A stretch of 64,000 nucleotides of DNA. Origin: Planctomycetota bacterium (lineage in GTDB: Bacteria > Planctomycetota > PUPC01 > DSUN01). The notes beneath the pieces are model-generated. The model was given only the letters and a program-made list of their open reading frames with translations. It had not been told where the DNA came from and searched no databases. Below, piece after piece: positions 52,448-61,962 of this stretch. How positions within the stretch are numbered: the stretch's first letter is position 1; every line of letters begins with the position of its first letter. The DNA lies in assembly GCA_016872875.1 (NCBI GenBank), contig VGYW01000001.1, forward strand, positions 4,800 through 68,799, given 5' to 3'. A program made the position numbers and the translations under genes.

Positions 52448-53112
52448 GCCCGGTTCCGTCCAGCTCCCGCCGCGGCGACGGCGGCGTTCACGGCGCTCCG
52501 CACGTCCTCGATGCCGCGGTCGGCGTCCACGCGCACCAGGAGGCCTCGGGAGCGGTAGTAGTCGAGCAGGCTTGCGGTCTGCTCCTCGTAGACCTTGAGG
52601 CGGTTCCTGACCGTTTCCGGCCGGTCGTCCTCGCGCTGGTAGAGCTCGCCGCCGCAGCGGTCGCACAGGGCGCCGCGCTTCGACGGCAACGTGTCCACGT
52701 GAAACGTCGCCCCGCACTGGCGGCAGACCCGCCGCCCCGAGAGGCGGCTGACCACGGCTTCGGGGGACGCATCGCAGTAGAGCACTGCGTCGAGGGCCTC
52801 GCCCCGCTCCGCCATCAGGCGGTCGAGCGCCTCGGCCTGGCCGAGGGTGCGCGGGAAGCCGTCGAAGACCACCCCGTGTTGCGTCCCCGGCTCCGCCAGG
52901 AGCTCACGCACGAGGCCGATGATCACCTCGTCGGGCACCAGGCGCCCGCTCGCGGTGTAGGCCCTGGCCTGCTGGCCGAGGGGCGTGCCGGCTGAGATCG
53001 CCTTGCGCAACTCGTCGCCCGTGGCGATGTAACGGAGCTTCCGCTCCTCCGCCTGCCGCGTCGCCTGGGTGCCCTTGCCTGCGCCGGGGGGGCCGAGGAA
53101 CACGAGTCTCAC
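52444..53112 (-). CDS. adk: Adenylate kinase with zinc-binding lid
   Basis: A 222-residue enzyme converting ATP and AMP to two ADP. LGPPGAGKGTQ is the P-loop, FDGFPRT the conserved core, and CRQCGATFH with CDRCG the zinc-type LID. The GTG start at 53112 overlaps the secY stop (GTGA). Confidence 0.96.
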   Translation of the reverse strand: MRLVFLGPPGAGKGTQATRQAEERKLRYIATGDELRKAISAGTPLGQQARAYTASGRLVPDEVIIGLVRELLAEPGTQHGVVFDGFPRTLGQAEALDRLMAERGEALDAVLYCDASPEAVVSRLSGRRVCRQCGATFHVDTLPSKRGALCDRCGGELYQREDDRPETVRNRLKVYEEQTASLLDYYRSRGLLVRVDADRGIEDVRSAVNAAVAAAGAGRNRA

Positions 53113-54488
53113 CACGAGCTCCTGCTGTGGATGCGCCCGCGCTTCATGAACCCCTCGTAGTGGCGCATGAGCAGGTGCGATTCGATCTTCTGGACCAGTT
53201 CGAGCGCCACGCCCACCACGATGAGCAGGCTCGTGCCGCCATAGAGATAGGCCACGTTCGGGTCCACGTCCATGCTGCTGTGGATGAGCTGCGGCAGGAC
53301 GGCGATGAAGGCCAGGAACGCCGAGCCTGCCAGGGTGATGCGGGTCATGAGGCGCTCGAGGTACTGCGCGGTCATCTTGCCCGGCCGGATGCCGGGCACG
53401 AAGTGCCCGTAGTTCTTCATCTCCTCGGCCATCTTCAGCGGGTTGAACACCACCGCGGTCCAGAAGTAGCAGAAGAAGACGATCAGGAGGATGTAGACGA
53501 GGGTGTAGGTGAACGCCCCGACCTGGAAGGCGGAGGCCAGGAAGGCGAAGGAGGGCCAGCGCGCGCTGAGCGAGCCGAAGATGATGTTCGGAAAGGTCAG
53601 GAGCGACTGGGCGAAGATGATCGGGATGACGCCCGCCTGGCCCACGCGCAGCGGCATGTAGTGGCGCTGGCCGCCGTAGACGCGGTGGCCGCGGGTGTGC
53701 TTGGCCTGTTGCACGGTCACGCGGCGCTGGCCCTGCGTGATGATCACCACGCCCACGACCACGGCGAAGTAGATCGCGATGAAGAAGGCCAGCATGATGA
53801 CGTTCATCTGCCCCGCCTCGGGGGTGAACGGGCGGCTCCAGTCCACGCGGTTCCACAGGTGGCGCGCCGTCATCGGCATCCTGTCCACGATCCCCGCCAT
53901 GATCAGCACCGATATCCCGTTCCCGATCCCGTGCTCGGTCAGCGTCTCGCCCAGCCACATCAGGAACACGCTGCCCGCGGTGAGCGACATCATCGTGGCC
54001 AGCTCGAACCACGGCCCCGACCGCATGCCGGGGCTGACGAGCGACACTTCCGTCTGGCCCTCGATCCAGGACGACATGAAGAACGACTGGACCATGCAGA
54101 GGACGACGGTGGCGTATCTGGTGTACTGGTTGATCTTCTTGCGGCCGGCCTCGCCCTCGCGCTGGAGCTCTTCGAGGGGCTTGACGACGGTGGCGAGGAG
54201 CTGGAAGATGATGGAGGCGGAGATGTAGGGCATGATGCCGAGGCCGAAGACGGCGCAGCGCCCGAGCGCGCCGCCGGTGAAGAGGTCAATGAACCCGAAG
54301 GCGCGGCCGGTCGCGCTGTCGCCCTGCCCCTCGCGCATCTTGTCGGCGATCTGGCGGATGGCCGCCGTGTTCACGCCGGGCAGCGGCACGTAGGTGCCGA
54401 CGCGGAAGACGACGACCATGGCAAGGGTGATGAGGACCTTCTTGCGGAGGTCAGGCACGCGGAAGATGTTGGCGAAGGTGCGTAGCAT
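53109..54488 (-). CDS. secY: Protein translocase subunit SecY
   Basis: A 459-residue polytopic channel with ten predicted spans, starting MLRTFANIFRVPDLRKKV. It forms the membrane pore for Sec export with SecE/SecG. The segment VTVQQAKHTRGHRVYGGQRH is typical of cytoplasmic loop C4. It lies between rplO and adk as in the spc operon. Confidence 0.97.
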   Translation of the reverse strand: MLRTFANIFRVPDLRKKVLITLAMVVVFRVGTYVPLPGVNTAAIRQIADKMREGQGDSATGRAFGFIDLFTGGALGRCAVFGLGIMPYISASIIFQLLATVVKPLEELQREGEAGRKKINQYTRYATVVLCMVQSFFMSSWIEGQTEVSLVSPGMRSGPWFELATMMSLTAGSVFLMWLGETLTEHGIGNGISVLIMAGIVDRMPMTARHLWNRVDWSRPFTPEAGQMNVIMLAFFIAIYFAVVVGVVIITQGQRRVTVQQAKHTRGHRVYGGQRHYMPLRVGQAGVIPIIFAQSLLTFPNIIFGSLSARWPSFAFLASAFQVGAFTYTLVYILLIVFFCYFWTAVVFNPLKMAEEMKNYGHFVPGIRPGKMTAQYLERLMTRITLAGSAFLAFIAVLPQLIHSSMDVDPNVAYLYGGTSLLIVVGVALELVQKIESHLLMRHYEGFMKRGRIHSRSSW

Positions 54489-54509
54489 CAGGCCGCCCCG
54501 CGTCCTCCC

Positions 54510-54953
54510 TCAGAGCACGACCGCTGTGCCGCCGGCGGCCTGAATCTTCTCCAACGCCGCCTGGCTGAAGCGGTGGGCCTTCACCGTCAGCTTGCGCTTC
54601 AGCTCGCCGTTGGCGAGGACCTTGACGCCGTCGAGCACGCGCTTCGTGAGGCCGGCTTTCAGAAGGGCGGCAGGGTCCACCTCGTCCCCGTCCTGAAAGC
54701 GGTTGAGGCCGCCGGTGTTCACGATGGCGAATCGTTTGGCGAAGACCTTGTTGTTGAAGCCGCGCTTGGGCAGCCGGCGGAAGAGGGGCATCTGGCCGCC
54801 CTCGTAGATGCCGGGTCCCTTGCGCCCGGAGCGCGCGCGCTCGCCGGAGGTGCCGCGGCCAGAGGTCTTGCCGCGTCCTGAGCTGCGCCCCCGCCCAAGC
54901 CGCCTTACTCGCTTGCGCCCGCTGGGTTCGGCCTTGATGTCGTTGAGGTTCAT
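54510..54953 (-). CDS. rplO: Large ribosomal subunit protein L15
   Basis: A 147-residue protein with the Gly/Arg-rich N-terminus (RVRRLGRGRSSGRGKTSGRG) and the L15 core. Its start overlaps the rpsE stop by 4 bases, leaving no room for rpmD (L30), which is usually here. Confidence 0.97.
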   Translation of the reverse strand: MNLNDIKAEPSGRKRVRRLGRGRSSGRGKTSGRGTSGERARSGRKGPGIYEGGQMPLFRRLPKRGFNNKVFAKRFAIVNTGGLNRFQDGDEVDPAALLKAGLTKRVLDGVKVLANGELKRKLTVKAHRFSQAALEKIQAAGGTAVVL

Positions 54954-55444
54954 TCGATCGTCACCCCGCGCAGGCGCTCGACGTCCGCGCGCGTCCGCAG
55001 CGACACCAGCGCGTTCATCGTTGCCTTGGCCACGTTCTTGAGGTTCCTCGAGCCGAAGACCTTGGAGAGGATGTTCTTGATGCCCGCGGCCTCGCAGACG
55101 GCGCGGACGCCTGCCCCTGCGATGACGCCCGTGCCGGGCGCAGCCGGGCGGAGGAGCACCTTGCTGGAGCCGAAGCGCCCCGTGATGACGTGGGGGATGG
55201 TGTCGCCCGCCAGGGCCACCTTGCGCAGGGTCACGCGCGCGCCGGCCATCGCCTTGTCCACGGCGGAGGGCACCTCGTTGGCCTTGCCGTAGCCCATGCC
55301 CACGCGCCCCTGGCCGTCGCCGATGATGACGAGGGCGGCGAAGCTGAAGCGGCGCCCGCCCTTCACCACGGCGGCGCTGCGGTAGACCTTCAGCACGGTC
55401 TCGATCAGCTCGCGCCCCGAACCTGCGTCCTGCTCTCTTCGCAA
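54950..55444 (-). CDS. rpsE: Small ribosomal subunit protein S5
   Basis: A 164-residue protein containing VVKGGRRFSFAALVIIGDGQ and GRVGMGYGKANEVPSAVDKA, diagnostic of S5. The TTG at 55444 is chosen because AGGAGG lies 9 bases upstream; another TTG lies three codons before it, right on the site. Confidence 0.95.
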   Translation of the reverse strand: MRREQDAGSGRELIETVLKVYRSAAVVKGGRRFSFAALVIIGDGQGRVGMGYGKANEVPSAVDKAMAGARVTLRKVALAGDTIPHVITGRFGSSKVLLRPAAPGTGVIAGAGVRAVCEAAGIKNILSKVFGSRNLKNVAKATMNALVSLRTRADVERLRGVTIE

Positions 55445-55478
55445 AGCCGTCAACCTCCTGCTGCCTGGGGCCGTGGCG

Positions 55479-55847
55479 TCAGAACTGGAGCCCGGCCTCG
55501 CGGGCGCCGTCGGCCAGGGCGCGGACTCGCCCGTGGTACTTGTAGCCTCCGCGGTCGAACGCGACCCGTTGGATGCCGGCCTCGATGGCCCTGCGTGCGA
55601 GCTCCTTGCCCACGATGGCGGCGGCGGCGGCCTTCTTGGCGCCGCGGCACGCCTCGCGGAGCGCCGGCGTGAGGGTGGAGGCGGCGGCGAGGGTGCGGCC
55701 GCCAAGGTCGTCCACGACCTGGGCGTGGATGTGCCGCAGGCTGCGCCGCACGCACAGGCGCGGGCGCTCGGGCGTGCCGAACACCTTGCGCCGCACGCGC
55801 CGGTGGCGCCGGAGCCGTCGAGTCGTCTTCTTCCTGCTCAGCTCCAC
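55479..55847 (-). CDS. rplR: Large ribosomal subunit protein L18
   Basis: A 122-residue 5S rRNA-binding protein ([40 protein letters not shown]). It is placed between rplF and rpsE. Confidence 0.96.
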   Translation of the reverse strand: MELSRKKTTRRLRRHRRVRRKVFGTPERPRLCVRRSLRHIHAQVVDDLGGRTLAAASTLTPALREACRGAKKAAAAAIVGKELARRAIEAGIQRVAFDRGGYKYHGRVRALADGAREAGLQF

Positions 55848-55853
55848 TGGCCG

Positions 55854-56444
55854 TCACTCCTGGGCGGCGAATGCCTTGCCCGCCTTGCGCCGTATCTCCT
55901 CGCCCTCGTAGCGGATGCCTTTGCCGCGGTAGGGCTCGGGGGGCTTGATGCGGCGGACCTCGGCGGCGAACTCGCCGACCTTCTGCTTGTCCACCCCGCG
56001 GATGCGGAACGTCGCGCAGGGCACGCTCCCCACGCCGGAGACCAACAGGTTGCCGGTCTCGGGTGGGTCGATCTTCAGGCCGTCGGGAATGGGCACCCGC
56101 ACGTCGTTGTGGAAGCCGACCTGTAGGACGAGGGTCTGGCCATCGACCTTGGCCGAGTAGCCGACGCCGACGACCTGGAGGCCGCGGATGTAGCCCTTGG
56201 TGACCCCCGCGACCATATTGACGATGAGGTTGCGCAGGAGGCCGTGGAGGGCGCGGGTCTGGCGGTCGTCGGCCGTCCGCTCCACGCGCACGACCTTCTT
56301 CGCCTCGTCCACCGCCACACGGAGGCGCGCGTCCACGGCCTGCTCGATCTCGCCGAGCGGGCCGCTGATCCGCAGCTTGCCGTCGTCCACCACGGCCTTC
56401 ACGCCGCCGGGCAACGGCACGGGTTGTCTGCCAATCCGGGACAT
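55854..56444 (-). CDS. rplF: Large ribosomal subunit protein L6
   Basis: A 196-residue protein (MSRIGRQPVPLPGGVKAVVD, ending with PPEPYRGKGIRYEGEEIRRK). Two L6-fold repeats are evident. A GGATG foldback array separates it from rpsH. Confidence 0.97.
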   Translation of the reverse strand: MSRIGRQPVPLPGGVKAVVDDGKLRISGPLGEIEQAVDARLRVAVDEAKKVVRVERTADDRQTRALHGLLRNLIVNMVAGVTKGYIRGLQVVGVGYSAKVDGQTLVLQVGFHNDVRVPIPDGLKIDPPETGNLLVSGVGSVPCATFRIRGVDKQKVGEFAAEVRRIKPPEPYRGKGIRYEGEEIRRKAGKAFAAQE

Positions 56445-56485
56445 TTCAACGGTTCCCTAACGCGGCCGTTGGCCACAACCGAACG

Positions 56486-56548
56486 GGATGATTGGATGGC
56501 TGGATGAATGGATGGTTGTCTGACATCCATCCACCCATCCATTCATCC
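56486..56548. repeat. Foldback array of GGATG units, copy 4
   Basis: GGATGATTGGATGGCTGGATG units, centre TTGTCTGACA, then CATCCATCCACCC units, in the 160-base gap between rplF and rpsH. Confidence 0.75.
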
Positions 56549-56604
56549 TCCACAAACGCGCGCAGAGCGCGCGATAGTCACAAACCACACTTCCGTGCCT
56601 ACGG

Positions 56605-57000
56605 TCAGGCCACGGTGCAGAGCAGTTCTCCGCCCACGCGGTGCCGGCGGCACTCGCGGTCGCTCAGGATGCCCTTCGAGGTCGAGAGGATGGCCACGCC
56701 GAGGCCGTTCTGCACGCGAGGGATATCGGCCACCCCGTGGTAGACGCGGCGGCTGAGCTTGCTCTCGCGCCGGAGCCGCGTGATCACCATCTCGCCGTCG
56801 GGGCCATACTTGAGGTAGACGCGCAGGAGGCGGCGCGGGCCGACCTCCAGCACCTTGTAGTCCAGGATGTAGCCCTCGTCCTTCAGCACGCGGGCCACGC
56901 CGACGTTGGGCTTGGTGCCGAGGACCTCGACCTCGCCCTTGCGGGCCTTGAGGGCGTTGCGCACGCGCGTGAGCATGTCCGAGATAGGGTCGTTCACCAT
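56605..57000 (-). CDS. rpsH: Small ribosomal subunit protein S8
   Basis: A 131-residue protein (NDPISDMLTRVRNALKARKG, GLGVAILSTSKGILSDRECR). The ATG at 57000 gives the usual N-terminus; a GTG-initiated form six codons longer is possible. Confidence 0.96.
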   Translation of the reverse strand: MVNDPISDMLTRVRNALKARKGEVEVLGTKPNVGVARVLKDEGYILDYKVLEVGPRRLLRVYLKYGPDGEMVITRLRRESKLSRRVYHGVADIPRVQNGLGVAILSTSKGILSDRECRRHRVGGELLCTVA

Positions 57001-57037
57001 GGTCGAGACCTGTCCCACTGGCCCGGCGTCGGGCGGC

Positions 57038-57223
57038 TCACCAGCTCGCCTTCCTGACGCCGGGGATGTGACCTCTGAGCGCGAGCATGCGGAAGCAGAT
57101 GCGGCAGAGGTGGAACTTGCGGTAGTTGCCGCGTTCCCGCCCGCACAGCTCGCATCGCAGGACCTTCCGCGTGGAGAACTTCGGCTCCCGCCTGCTCTTG
57201 TTGACGGCTGCCTTCCGTGCCAT
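57038..57223 (-). CDS. rpsN: Small ribosomal subunit protein S14, zinc type
   Basis: A 61-residue S14 of the short C+ form, with CELCG and CRICF pairs holding zinc ([20 protein letters not shown]). It lies between rplE and rpsH. Confidence 0.96.
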   Translation of the reverse strand: MARKAAVNKSRREPKFSTRKVLRCELCGRERGNYRKFHLCRICFRMLALRGHIPGVRKASW

Positions 57224-57233
57224 CTTGGCTTCT

Positions 57234-57776
57234 CTAGCTCCTGCTGAACGGCATCCCGAACAGGGTGAGGAGGGCGAACGCCTCCTCATCCGTGCGGGCG
57301 GTCGTGCACAACGTCACGTCCATGCCTTGAACCGCCTGAACGTCGTCCACCTTGACCTCGGGGAAGACGAGTTGCTCGCCGATCCCGAGGGAGTAGTTGC
57401 CGCGTCCGTCGAAGGACGTGGTGGAGAGCCCCCGGAAGTCGCGGAGGCGCGGGATGGCCGCAGACACCAGGCGGTCGAGGAACTCGTACATCCTGGTGCC
57501 GCGGAGGGTGGCCTTCACCCCCACGTGGAAGCCCTCCCGAATCTTGAAGGCCGCCACGCTCTTGCGGGCCTGAACGGTCGCGGGCCGCTGGCCCGTGATG
57601 GCCGTGAGGTCCCGCACGGCCTGCTCCAACCGTGTCTTGTCGTCGTGCGAGTTGCCCACGCCGACGTTGATGGCGATCTTCGTGATGCGCGGCACGGCCA
57701 GGCGGTTCTTGTAGCCGAACCGCTCCATCATCTTCGGCACGATCTCGGTCTTGTAGCGTTCGAGGAGTCTGGCCAT
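57234..57776 (-). CDS. rplE: Large ribosomal subunit protein L5
   Basis: A 180-residue 5S rRNA-binding protein ([40 protein letters not shown]). It lies between rplX and rpsN. Confidence 0.97.
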   Translation of the reverse strand: MARLLERYKTEIVPKMMERFGYKNRLAVPRITKIAINVGVGNSHDDKTRLEQAVRDLTAITGQRPATVQARKSVAAFKIREGFHVGVKATLRGTRMYEFLDRLVSAAIPRLRDFRGLSTTSFDGRGNYSLGIGEQLVFPEVKVDDVQAVQGMDVTLCTTARTDEEAFALLTLFGMPFSRS

Positions 57777-57779
57777 CTT

Positions 57780-58136
57780 CTATCGCACCACGGGGATTAC
57801 GTTGCCGCACCTGGCGCACGCGCGCACCTTCTTGCCGCCGTCAGCGGCCCTGGCACGCACGCGCACCCCACGGTTGCACTTCTCGCAGAACAGGAGGACG
57901 TTCGATGCCTCCACGGCCGCTTCCTTCTGGATGCGGCCGCCGCGCGGGTTCTGCTGGCTCGGCCGCACGTGCCGCCAGCGATAGGCGGCGTTCTGAAGGA
58001 TCAGCTTGCCCTCTTTGGGCATCACGGCCAGCACCTTCGTGCGCTCCCCCTTCTCCACCACGGGGGTGCCCTCGGCGTTCTTGCACGACGTGATGTCCTT
58101 GATGAGCACCACGGTGTCGTTTTTCCGAATGATCAC
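57780..58136 (-). CDS. rplX: Large ribosomal subunit protein L24 with C-terminal zinc ribbon
   Basis: A 118-residue protein with a KOW-type N-terminal core, then EASNVLLFCEKCNRGVRVRA and CARCG, a zinc-ribbon end. The GTG at 58136 has AGGAG 9 bases upstream. Confidence 0.95.
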   Translation of the reverse strand: MIIRKNDTVVLIKDITSCKNAEGTPVVEKGERTKVLAVMPKEGKLILQNAAYRWRHVRPSQQNPRGGRIQKEAAVEASNVLLFCEKCNRGVRVRARAADGGKKVRACARCGNVIPVVR

Positions 58137-58156
58137 GCTGGCAAACTCCTGCGGCC

Positions 58157-58525
58157 TCAGACGACCTCTGCCGCGAGCGAGATGATCTTCATGAAGTTCC
58201 GCTGCCGCAGCTCGCGCGCCACGGCCCCGAAGATGCGCGTGCCGCGCGGGTTCCGCTCGTTGTCGATCAGGACCACCGCGTTGCTGTCGAACTTCACGTA
58301 CGAGCCGTCGTCGCGGCGCAGGCCGCGGCGCGAGCGGACGACGACGCCCTTGACGACCTCGTGCTCCTTGACGGCCCCCGTGGGGATGGCCTTCTTGACG
58401 CTGCACACCACGATGTCGCCGATGTTGGCATACCGGTGCTTGGAGCCGCCGAGGACCTTGATGCACGAGACGACCTTGGCGCCCGTGTTGTCGGCCACGT
58501 CGAGGATGGTCCGCATCTGGATCAT
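58157..58525 (-). CDS. rplN: Large ribosomal subunit protein L14
   Basis: A 122-residue protein ([40 protein letters not shown]). The ATG at 58525 overlaps the rpsQ stop by 4 bases. Confidence 0.97.
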   Translation of the reverse strand: MIQMRTILDVADNTGAKVVSCIKVLGGSKHRYANIGDIVVCSVKKAIPTGAVKEHEVVKGVVVRSRRGLRRDDGSYVKFDSNAVVLIDNERNPRGTRIFGAVARELRQRNFMKIISLAAEVV

Positions 58526-58791
58526 GGCGTCTCCACCCCGCGGGCGCGGCCCACGACCTCGACCAGGCGCCAGCACTTCGTCTTGCTCAGCGGACGGGTC
58601 TCCATGATGCGCACCGTGTCGCCCACCCGCGCCTCGCGCCGCTCGTCATGGACCTTGTAGCGGGTGGTGGCGCGGATGTACTTGCGGTAGCGCGGGTGCA
58701 TGACCCGCCGCTCGGACTCCACCGTGATCGTCTTCTGCATCTTGTCGCTCGTCACGACCCCGACCACGGTCTTGCGTTGGCCCCGGTTCAC
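58522..58791 (-). CDS. rpsQ: Small ribosomal subunit protein S17
   Basis: An 89-residue OB-fold protein ([40 protein letters not shown]). The GTG start overlaps the rpmC stop (GTGA). Confidence 0.95.
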   Translation of the reverse strand: MNRGQRKTVVGVVTSDKMQKTITVESERRVMHPRYRKYIRATTRYKVHDERREARVGDTVRIMETRPLSKTKCWRLVEVVGRARGVETP

Positions 58792-58994
58792 GCCTTCTTC
58801 TCCAGTCCAAGCTCGCGCTCGCGGATGATGGTCCTCACGCGCGCGATCTCGCGCCGCGCGATGCGGATGCGCGAGGGGTTCTCGAGCTGCTCGGTGCCCG
58901 CCTGGTAGCGGAGGTTGAAGAGCTCCTTCATCCGGTCGTCGGCCTCGCGGAGGAGCTCCTGGTTCGTCAGGCGGCGCAGTTCGGTGAGCTTCAT
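58788..58994 (-). CDS. rpmC: Large ribosomal subunit protein L29
   Basis: A 68-residue helical protein ([40 protein letters not shown]). It overlaps rplP by 4 bases. Confidence 0.96.
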   Translation of the reverse strand: MKLTELRRLTNQELLREADDRMKELFNLRYQAGTEQLENPSRIRIARREIARVRTIIRERELGLEKKA

Positions 58995-59401
58995 ACCCTG
59001 TGTCTCCGCAGGACGAAGCGCGTGGGGAGGGGGAGCTTGCGCGCGGCGCGGTTGAGCGCCTGCTTCGCAACGTCCTCCGGCACGCCGCCGAGCTCGTAGA
59101 GCACCATGCCCGGCTTGATCACGGCCGCCCAGTACTCCGTCTCGCCCTTCCCCTTGCCCATCCTGGTCTCGAGCGGCTTGGCCGCGACCGGCTTGTGGGG
59201 GAAGATGCGCATGAAGAGCTTGCCCTCGCGGTGGAGGAAGTGGGTGGCGGCCACGCGCGCGGCCTCGACCTGTCGGGCCGACAGCCAGGCCGGCCCCAGC
59301 GCCTGGAGGCCGTACTCGCCGAAGGCAACGTAGTTGCCGCGCGAGGCCGTGCCCCTAACACGTCCCCGCTGGCTCTTGCGGTGCTTGACCCGCTTCGGCA
59401 T
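58991..59401 (-). CDS. rplP: Large ribosomal subunit protein L16
   Basis: A 136-residue protein ([40 protein letters not shown]). Its first 47 bases overlap the C-terminal coding region of rpsC. Confidence 0.97.
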   Translation of the reverse strand: MPKRVKHRKSQRGRVRGTASRGNYVAFGEYGLQALGPAWLSARQVEAARVAATHFLHREGKLFMRIFPHKPVAAKPLETRMGKGKGETEYWAAVIKPGMVLYELGGVPEDVAKQALNRAARKLPLPTRFVLRRHRV

Positions 59402-60050
59402 GAGCGGCACTGCGCTTCTCCTTCAGGGGCTTCTCGCCCCGGTAAATCCACACCTTGACCCCGATGCGGCCGTAGGTGGTGCGGCACTCGGCAAAGCCGT
59501 AGCTGATGTCGGCGCGGAGGGTGTGGAGCGGGATTTCGCCCACGACGAGGCGCTCGCTCCTGGCGATCTCGGCGCCGCCGAGGCGCCCGCCCACCTGTAT
59601 CTTGATGCCCTTCGCGCCCGCCTGCATCGCCGTGTCGGCCGCCTTCTTCGTCACGCGGCGGAACGGCGTGCGCTTCTCGAGCTGCTCCACGATGCTCTCG
59701 GCGACGATCTGGGCCTCGAGCTCGGGCTTGGTGACCTCCTCGATCTTGATCTGGACGTCGCGGCCCACGAGCTTCTCGAGGTCGCCCTTCATGCGGTCGA
59801 TCTCGGAGCCTTTGCGGCCTATCACGATGCCGGGCCGCGCCGTGTAGAGGATCACCTTCACCTGCTCGCGGGTGCGCTCGATGTCGATCCGCGGGATTCC
59901 CGCGAAGTGGTACACCTTCTTGACGTGGCGGCGCACCAGCTCGTCCTGCACCACGTAGCGCCCGAAGTCCTTCGCGTCGGCGTACCAGCGCGAGCGCCAG
60001 TCCTCCGTCACCCCGATGCGCAGCCCGATCGGATTGGTCTTGTGGCCCAT
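59355..60050 (-). CDS. rpsC: Small ribosomal subunit protein S3
   Basis: A 231-residue protein (MGHKTNPIGLRIGVTEDWRS, KH-type core, VKVWIYRGEKPLKEK). The last 16 residues are a low-complexity tail encoded within the start of rplP, a 47-base overlap unusual for ribosomal operons. Confidence 0.96.
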   Translation of the reverse strand: MGHKTNPIGLRIGVTEDWRSRWYADAKDFGRYVVQDELVRRHVKKVYHFAGIPRIDIERTREQVKVILYTARPGIVIGRKGSEIDRMKGDLEKLVGRDVQIKIEEVTKPELEAQIVAESIVEQLEKRTPFRRVTKKAADTAMQAGAKGIKIQVGGRLGGAEIARSERLVVGEIPLHTLRADISYGFAECRTTYGRIGVKVWIYRGEKPLKEKRSAAHAEAGQAPQEPAGTC

Positions 60051-60051
60051 G

Positions 60052-60402
60052 CTACCTCTCTGCGCCCTGCCCGTCGCTGAGCACGACGGTGATGTGGGCG
60101 AAGCGTCGCAGGATGATGTTGGCGCGGCCCATGCTGCGCGCTCTCATGCGTCGCAGGCGCGGCCCGGTCTCCACGGTCGCGCTCTTCACGAAGAACGCCT
60201 CCTCGTCGAAGCCCGAGTCCTTCTCCTGGGCGTTGGCCCAGGCCGCGCGCATGACCTTCTCCACCAGGTCGGCGCCGCGGCGCTTCTCGAGCCGCAGCAC
60301 CGTCAGGGCCTGGTTGAGCGGCATCCTCTGCACCAGGCGCGCCAGCGGCCGCACCTTGGTCGGGGCGACCCGCGCGAACTTCCACGTTGCCCTGAAGTCC
60401 AT
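60052..60402 (-). CDS. rplV: Large ribosomal subunit protein L22
   Basis: A 116-residue protein (FARVAPTKVRPLARLVQRMP, RRMRARSMGRANIILRRFAH). One base separates it from rpsC. Confidence 0.96.
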   Translation of the reverse strand: MDFRATWKFARVAPTKVRPLARLVQRMPLNQALTVLRLEKRRGADLVEKVMRAAWANAQEKDSGFDEEAFFVKSATVETGPRLRRMRARSMGRANIILRRFAHITVVLSDGQGAER

Positions 60403-60420
60403 CGCTTGCTCCGCGCTGCC

Positions 60421-60687
60421 TTACTTCTTGCGCCCGCCGTGGCCCCGGAAGGTCCGCGTGGGCGAGAACTCGCCAAGCTTGTGGCCCACCATGTTCTCAG
60501 TCACGAACGCCCTGAGGAAGTTCTTGCCGTTGTGGACCAGGAACGTGTGGCCGACGAACTCCGGCACGATCGTGCAGGCCCGCGACCAGGTGCGGAGCGG
60601 GTCGCGGCTGCCCTGGTCCTTCTGGGCGGCCACCCGTGCCAGGAGCTTGCGGTCAACGAACGGCCCTTTGCGAATCGAGCGCGACAC
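60421..60687 (-). CDS. rpsS: Small ribosomal subunit protein S19
   Basis: An 88-residue protein ([40 protein letters not shown]). Confidence 0.97.
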   Translation of the reverse strand: MSRSIRKGPFVDRKLLARVAAQKDQGSRDPLRTWSRACTIVPEFVGHTFLVHNGKNFLRAFVTENMVGHKLGEFSPTRTFRGHGGRKK

Positions 60688-60704
60688 TTGCGCTTTCCCC
60701 TACT

Positions 60705-61544
60705 CTAGCCTCTCGACTTCTTCTGCCTGCGGCGGATGATCATGGCGCTTGTGGGCTTGCGGCGCTGCCGGGTCTTGCCGCCCTTGGCGAGCTTGCCCCA
60801 GGGCGAGCAGGGGTGCCGCCCGCCAGAGGTCCGCCCCTCGCCGCCGCCCATCGGGTGCGAGACCGGGTTCTGCGCGACGCCCCTGGGGCAGGGCCTGTGG
60901 CCGTGCCAGCGGTGACGCCCCGCCTTGCCCATCGAGATGCTGGCGTGCTCCACGTTGCTCACCTGGCCAATCGTGGCCCGGCAGCGGATGTGGACCTTGC
61001 GCACCTCGCCTGAGGGCAGGATGATGTGCGCGTGGTCGCCCTCCTTGGCCGAGATGCTGGCGCTGAGGCCCGCCGAGCGGACAAGTTTCGCGCCCCGCCC
61101 GGGCCGCAGCTCGACGTTGTGGACCGGCAGGCCGCTCGGGATGTTCGCCAGCGGCATGCAGTTCCCCGTGTTTGGCTCCACCTTCTCCCCGCTCTCCACC
61201 GTCTGCCCAACCTGGAGGCCCCTGGGGGCCAGGATGTAGCGCTTCTCGCCGTCCGCGTAGTGCAGCAGGGCGATGCGGCCGGTCCGGTTGGGGTCGTACT
61301 CGATGGCCGCCACCTTGGCCGGCACGCCGTCCTTGTCGCGGCGGAAGTCTATGATCCGATAGCGCCGCTTGTGCCTGCCGCCCTGGCGGCGAGCCGTCAC
61401 CCGCCCGTAGTCGTTCCTTCCCCCCCGCTTGGGCAGCGGCTCGAGGAGCGACTTCTCCGGCCGAGCCTTCGTCACGTCCGCGAAATCGTCGAGGGCCGTG
61501 AACCGCAGGTTCGGGGTCGTCGGCTTGCGTTGGCGTATCGGCAT
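60705..61544 (-). CDS. rplB: Large ribosomal subunit protein L2
   Basis: A 279-residue protein containing [20 protein letters not shown] and [20 protein letters not shown], diagnostic of L2, with the conserved C-terminal [10 protein letters not shown] region. Confidence 0.97.
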   Translation of the reverse strand: MPIRQRKPTTPNLRFTALDDFADVTKARPEKSLLEPLPKRGGRNDYGRVTARRQGGRHKRRYRIIDFRRDKDGVPAKVAAIEYDPNRTGRIALLHYADGEKRYILAPRGLQVGQTVESGEKVEPNTGNCMPLANIPSGLPVHNVELRPGRGAKLVRSAGLSASISAKEGDHAHIILPSGEVRKVHIRCRATIGQVSNVEHASISMGKAGRHRWHGHRPCPRGVAQNPVSHPMGGGEGRTSGGRHPCSPWGKLAKGGKTRQRRKPTSAMIIRRRQKKSRG

Positions 61545-61562
61545 GGGCTGCTCTATCTGCGC

Positions 61563-61844
61563 TCAGACGTTGATGGTGCTCTCGGGCGAGACGAAGACGA
61601 GTGCGCGCTTCCAGCTCCGGCGGTAGCCCGACTTGTAGCGGAGCCGCCGCTTCTTCCCCTTGCGCATCATCGTCTTCACCGCCACGACCTTCACGTTGTC
61701 GAAAATCTGCTCCACGGCCTTGCGGATTTCCACCTTCGTGGCGTCCGCGGCCACCTCGAACGGGTAGGCGCGCGCCCGCTCCTTGAGCCTCTCGCCCTTC
61801 TCATTGAGGAGCGGCCGCAGCACTACCTGCCGTGGGTCACGCAT
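61563..61844 (-). CDS. rplW: Large ribosomal subunit protein L23
   Basis: A 93-residue protein (QVVLRPLLNEKGERLKERAR, VAVKTMMRKGKKRRLRYKSG). The ATG at 61844 gives a normal L23; the longer frame extends through a foldback repeat. Confidence 0.95.
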   Translation of the reverse strand: MRDPRQVVLRPLLNEKGERLKERARAYPFEVAADATKVEIRKAVEQIFDNVKVVAVKTMMRKGKKRRLRYKSGYRRSWKRALVFVSPESTINV

Positions 61845-61860
61845 CGCTGCACCAATCTTC

Positions 61861-61962
61861 GAGCCGCGAGCCACGAGCGCCGAGCTACGAGCCTTGGGCT
61901 TCAGAACCCGCACTGCTTTGCGCCTGGCTCTGAAGCTCGTCGCTCGCGGCTCGTGGCTCGCC
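61861..61962. repeat. Foldback array of GAGCCACGAGC units across the rplD end
   Basis: CGAGCCACGAGC-type units on the left and the complement GCTCGTGGCTCG-type units on the right flank a centre of about 35 bases, including a matching CTTCAGA/TCTGAAG pair. About 75 bases of it encode the last 25 residues of rplD. Confidence 0.65.
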
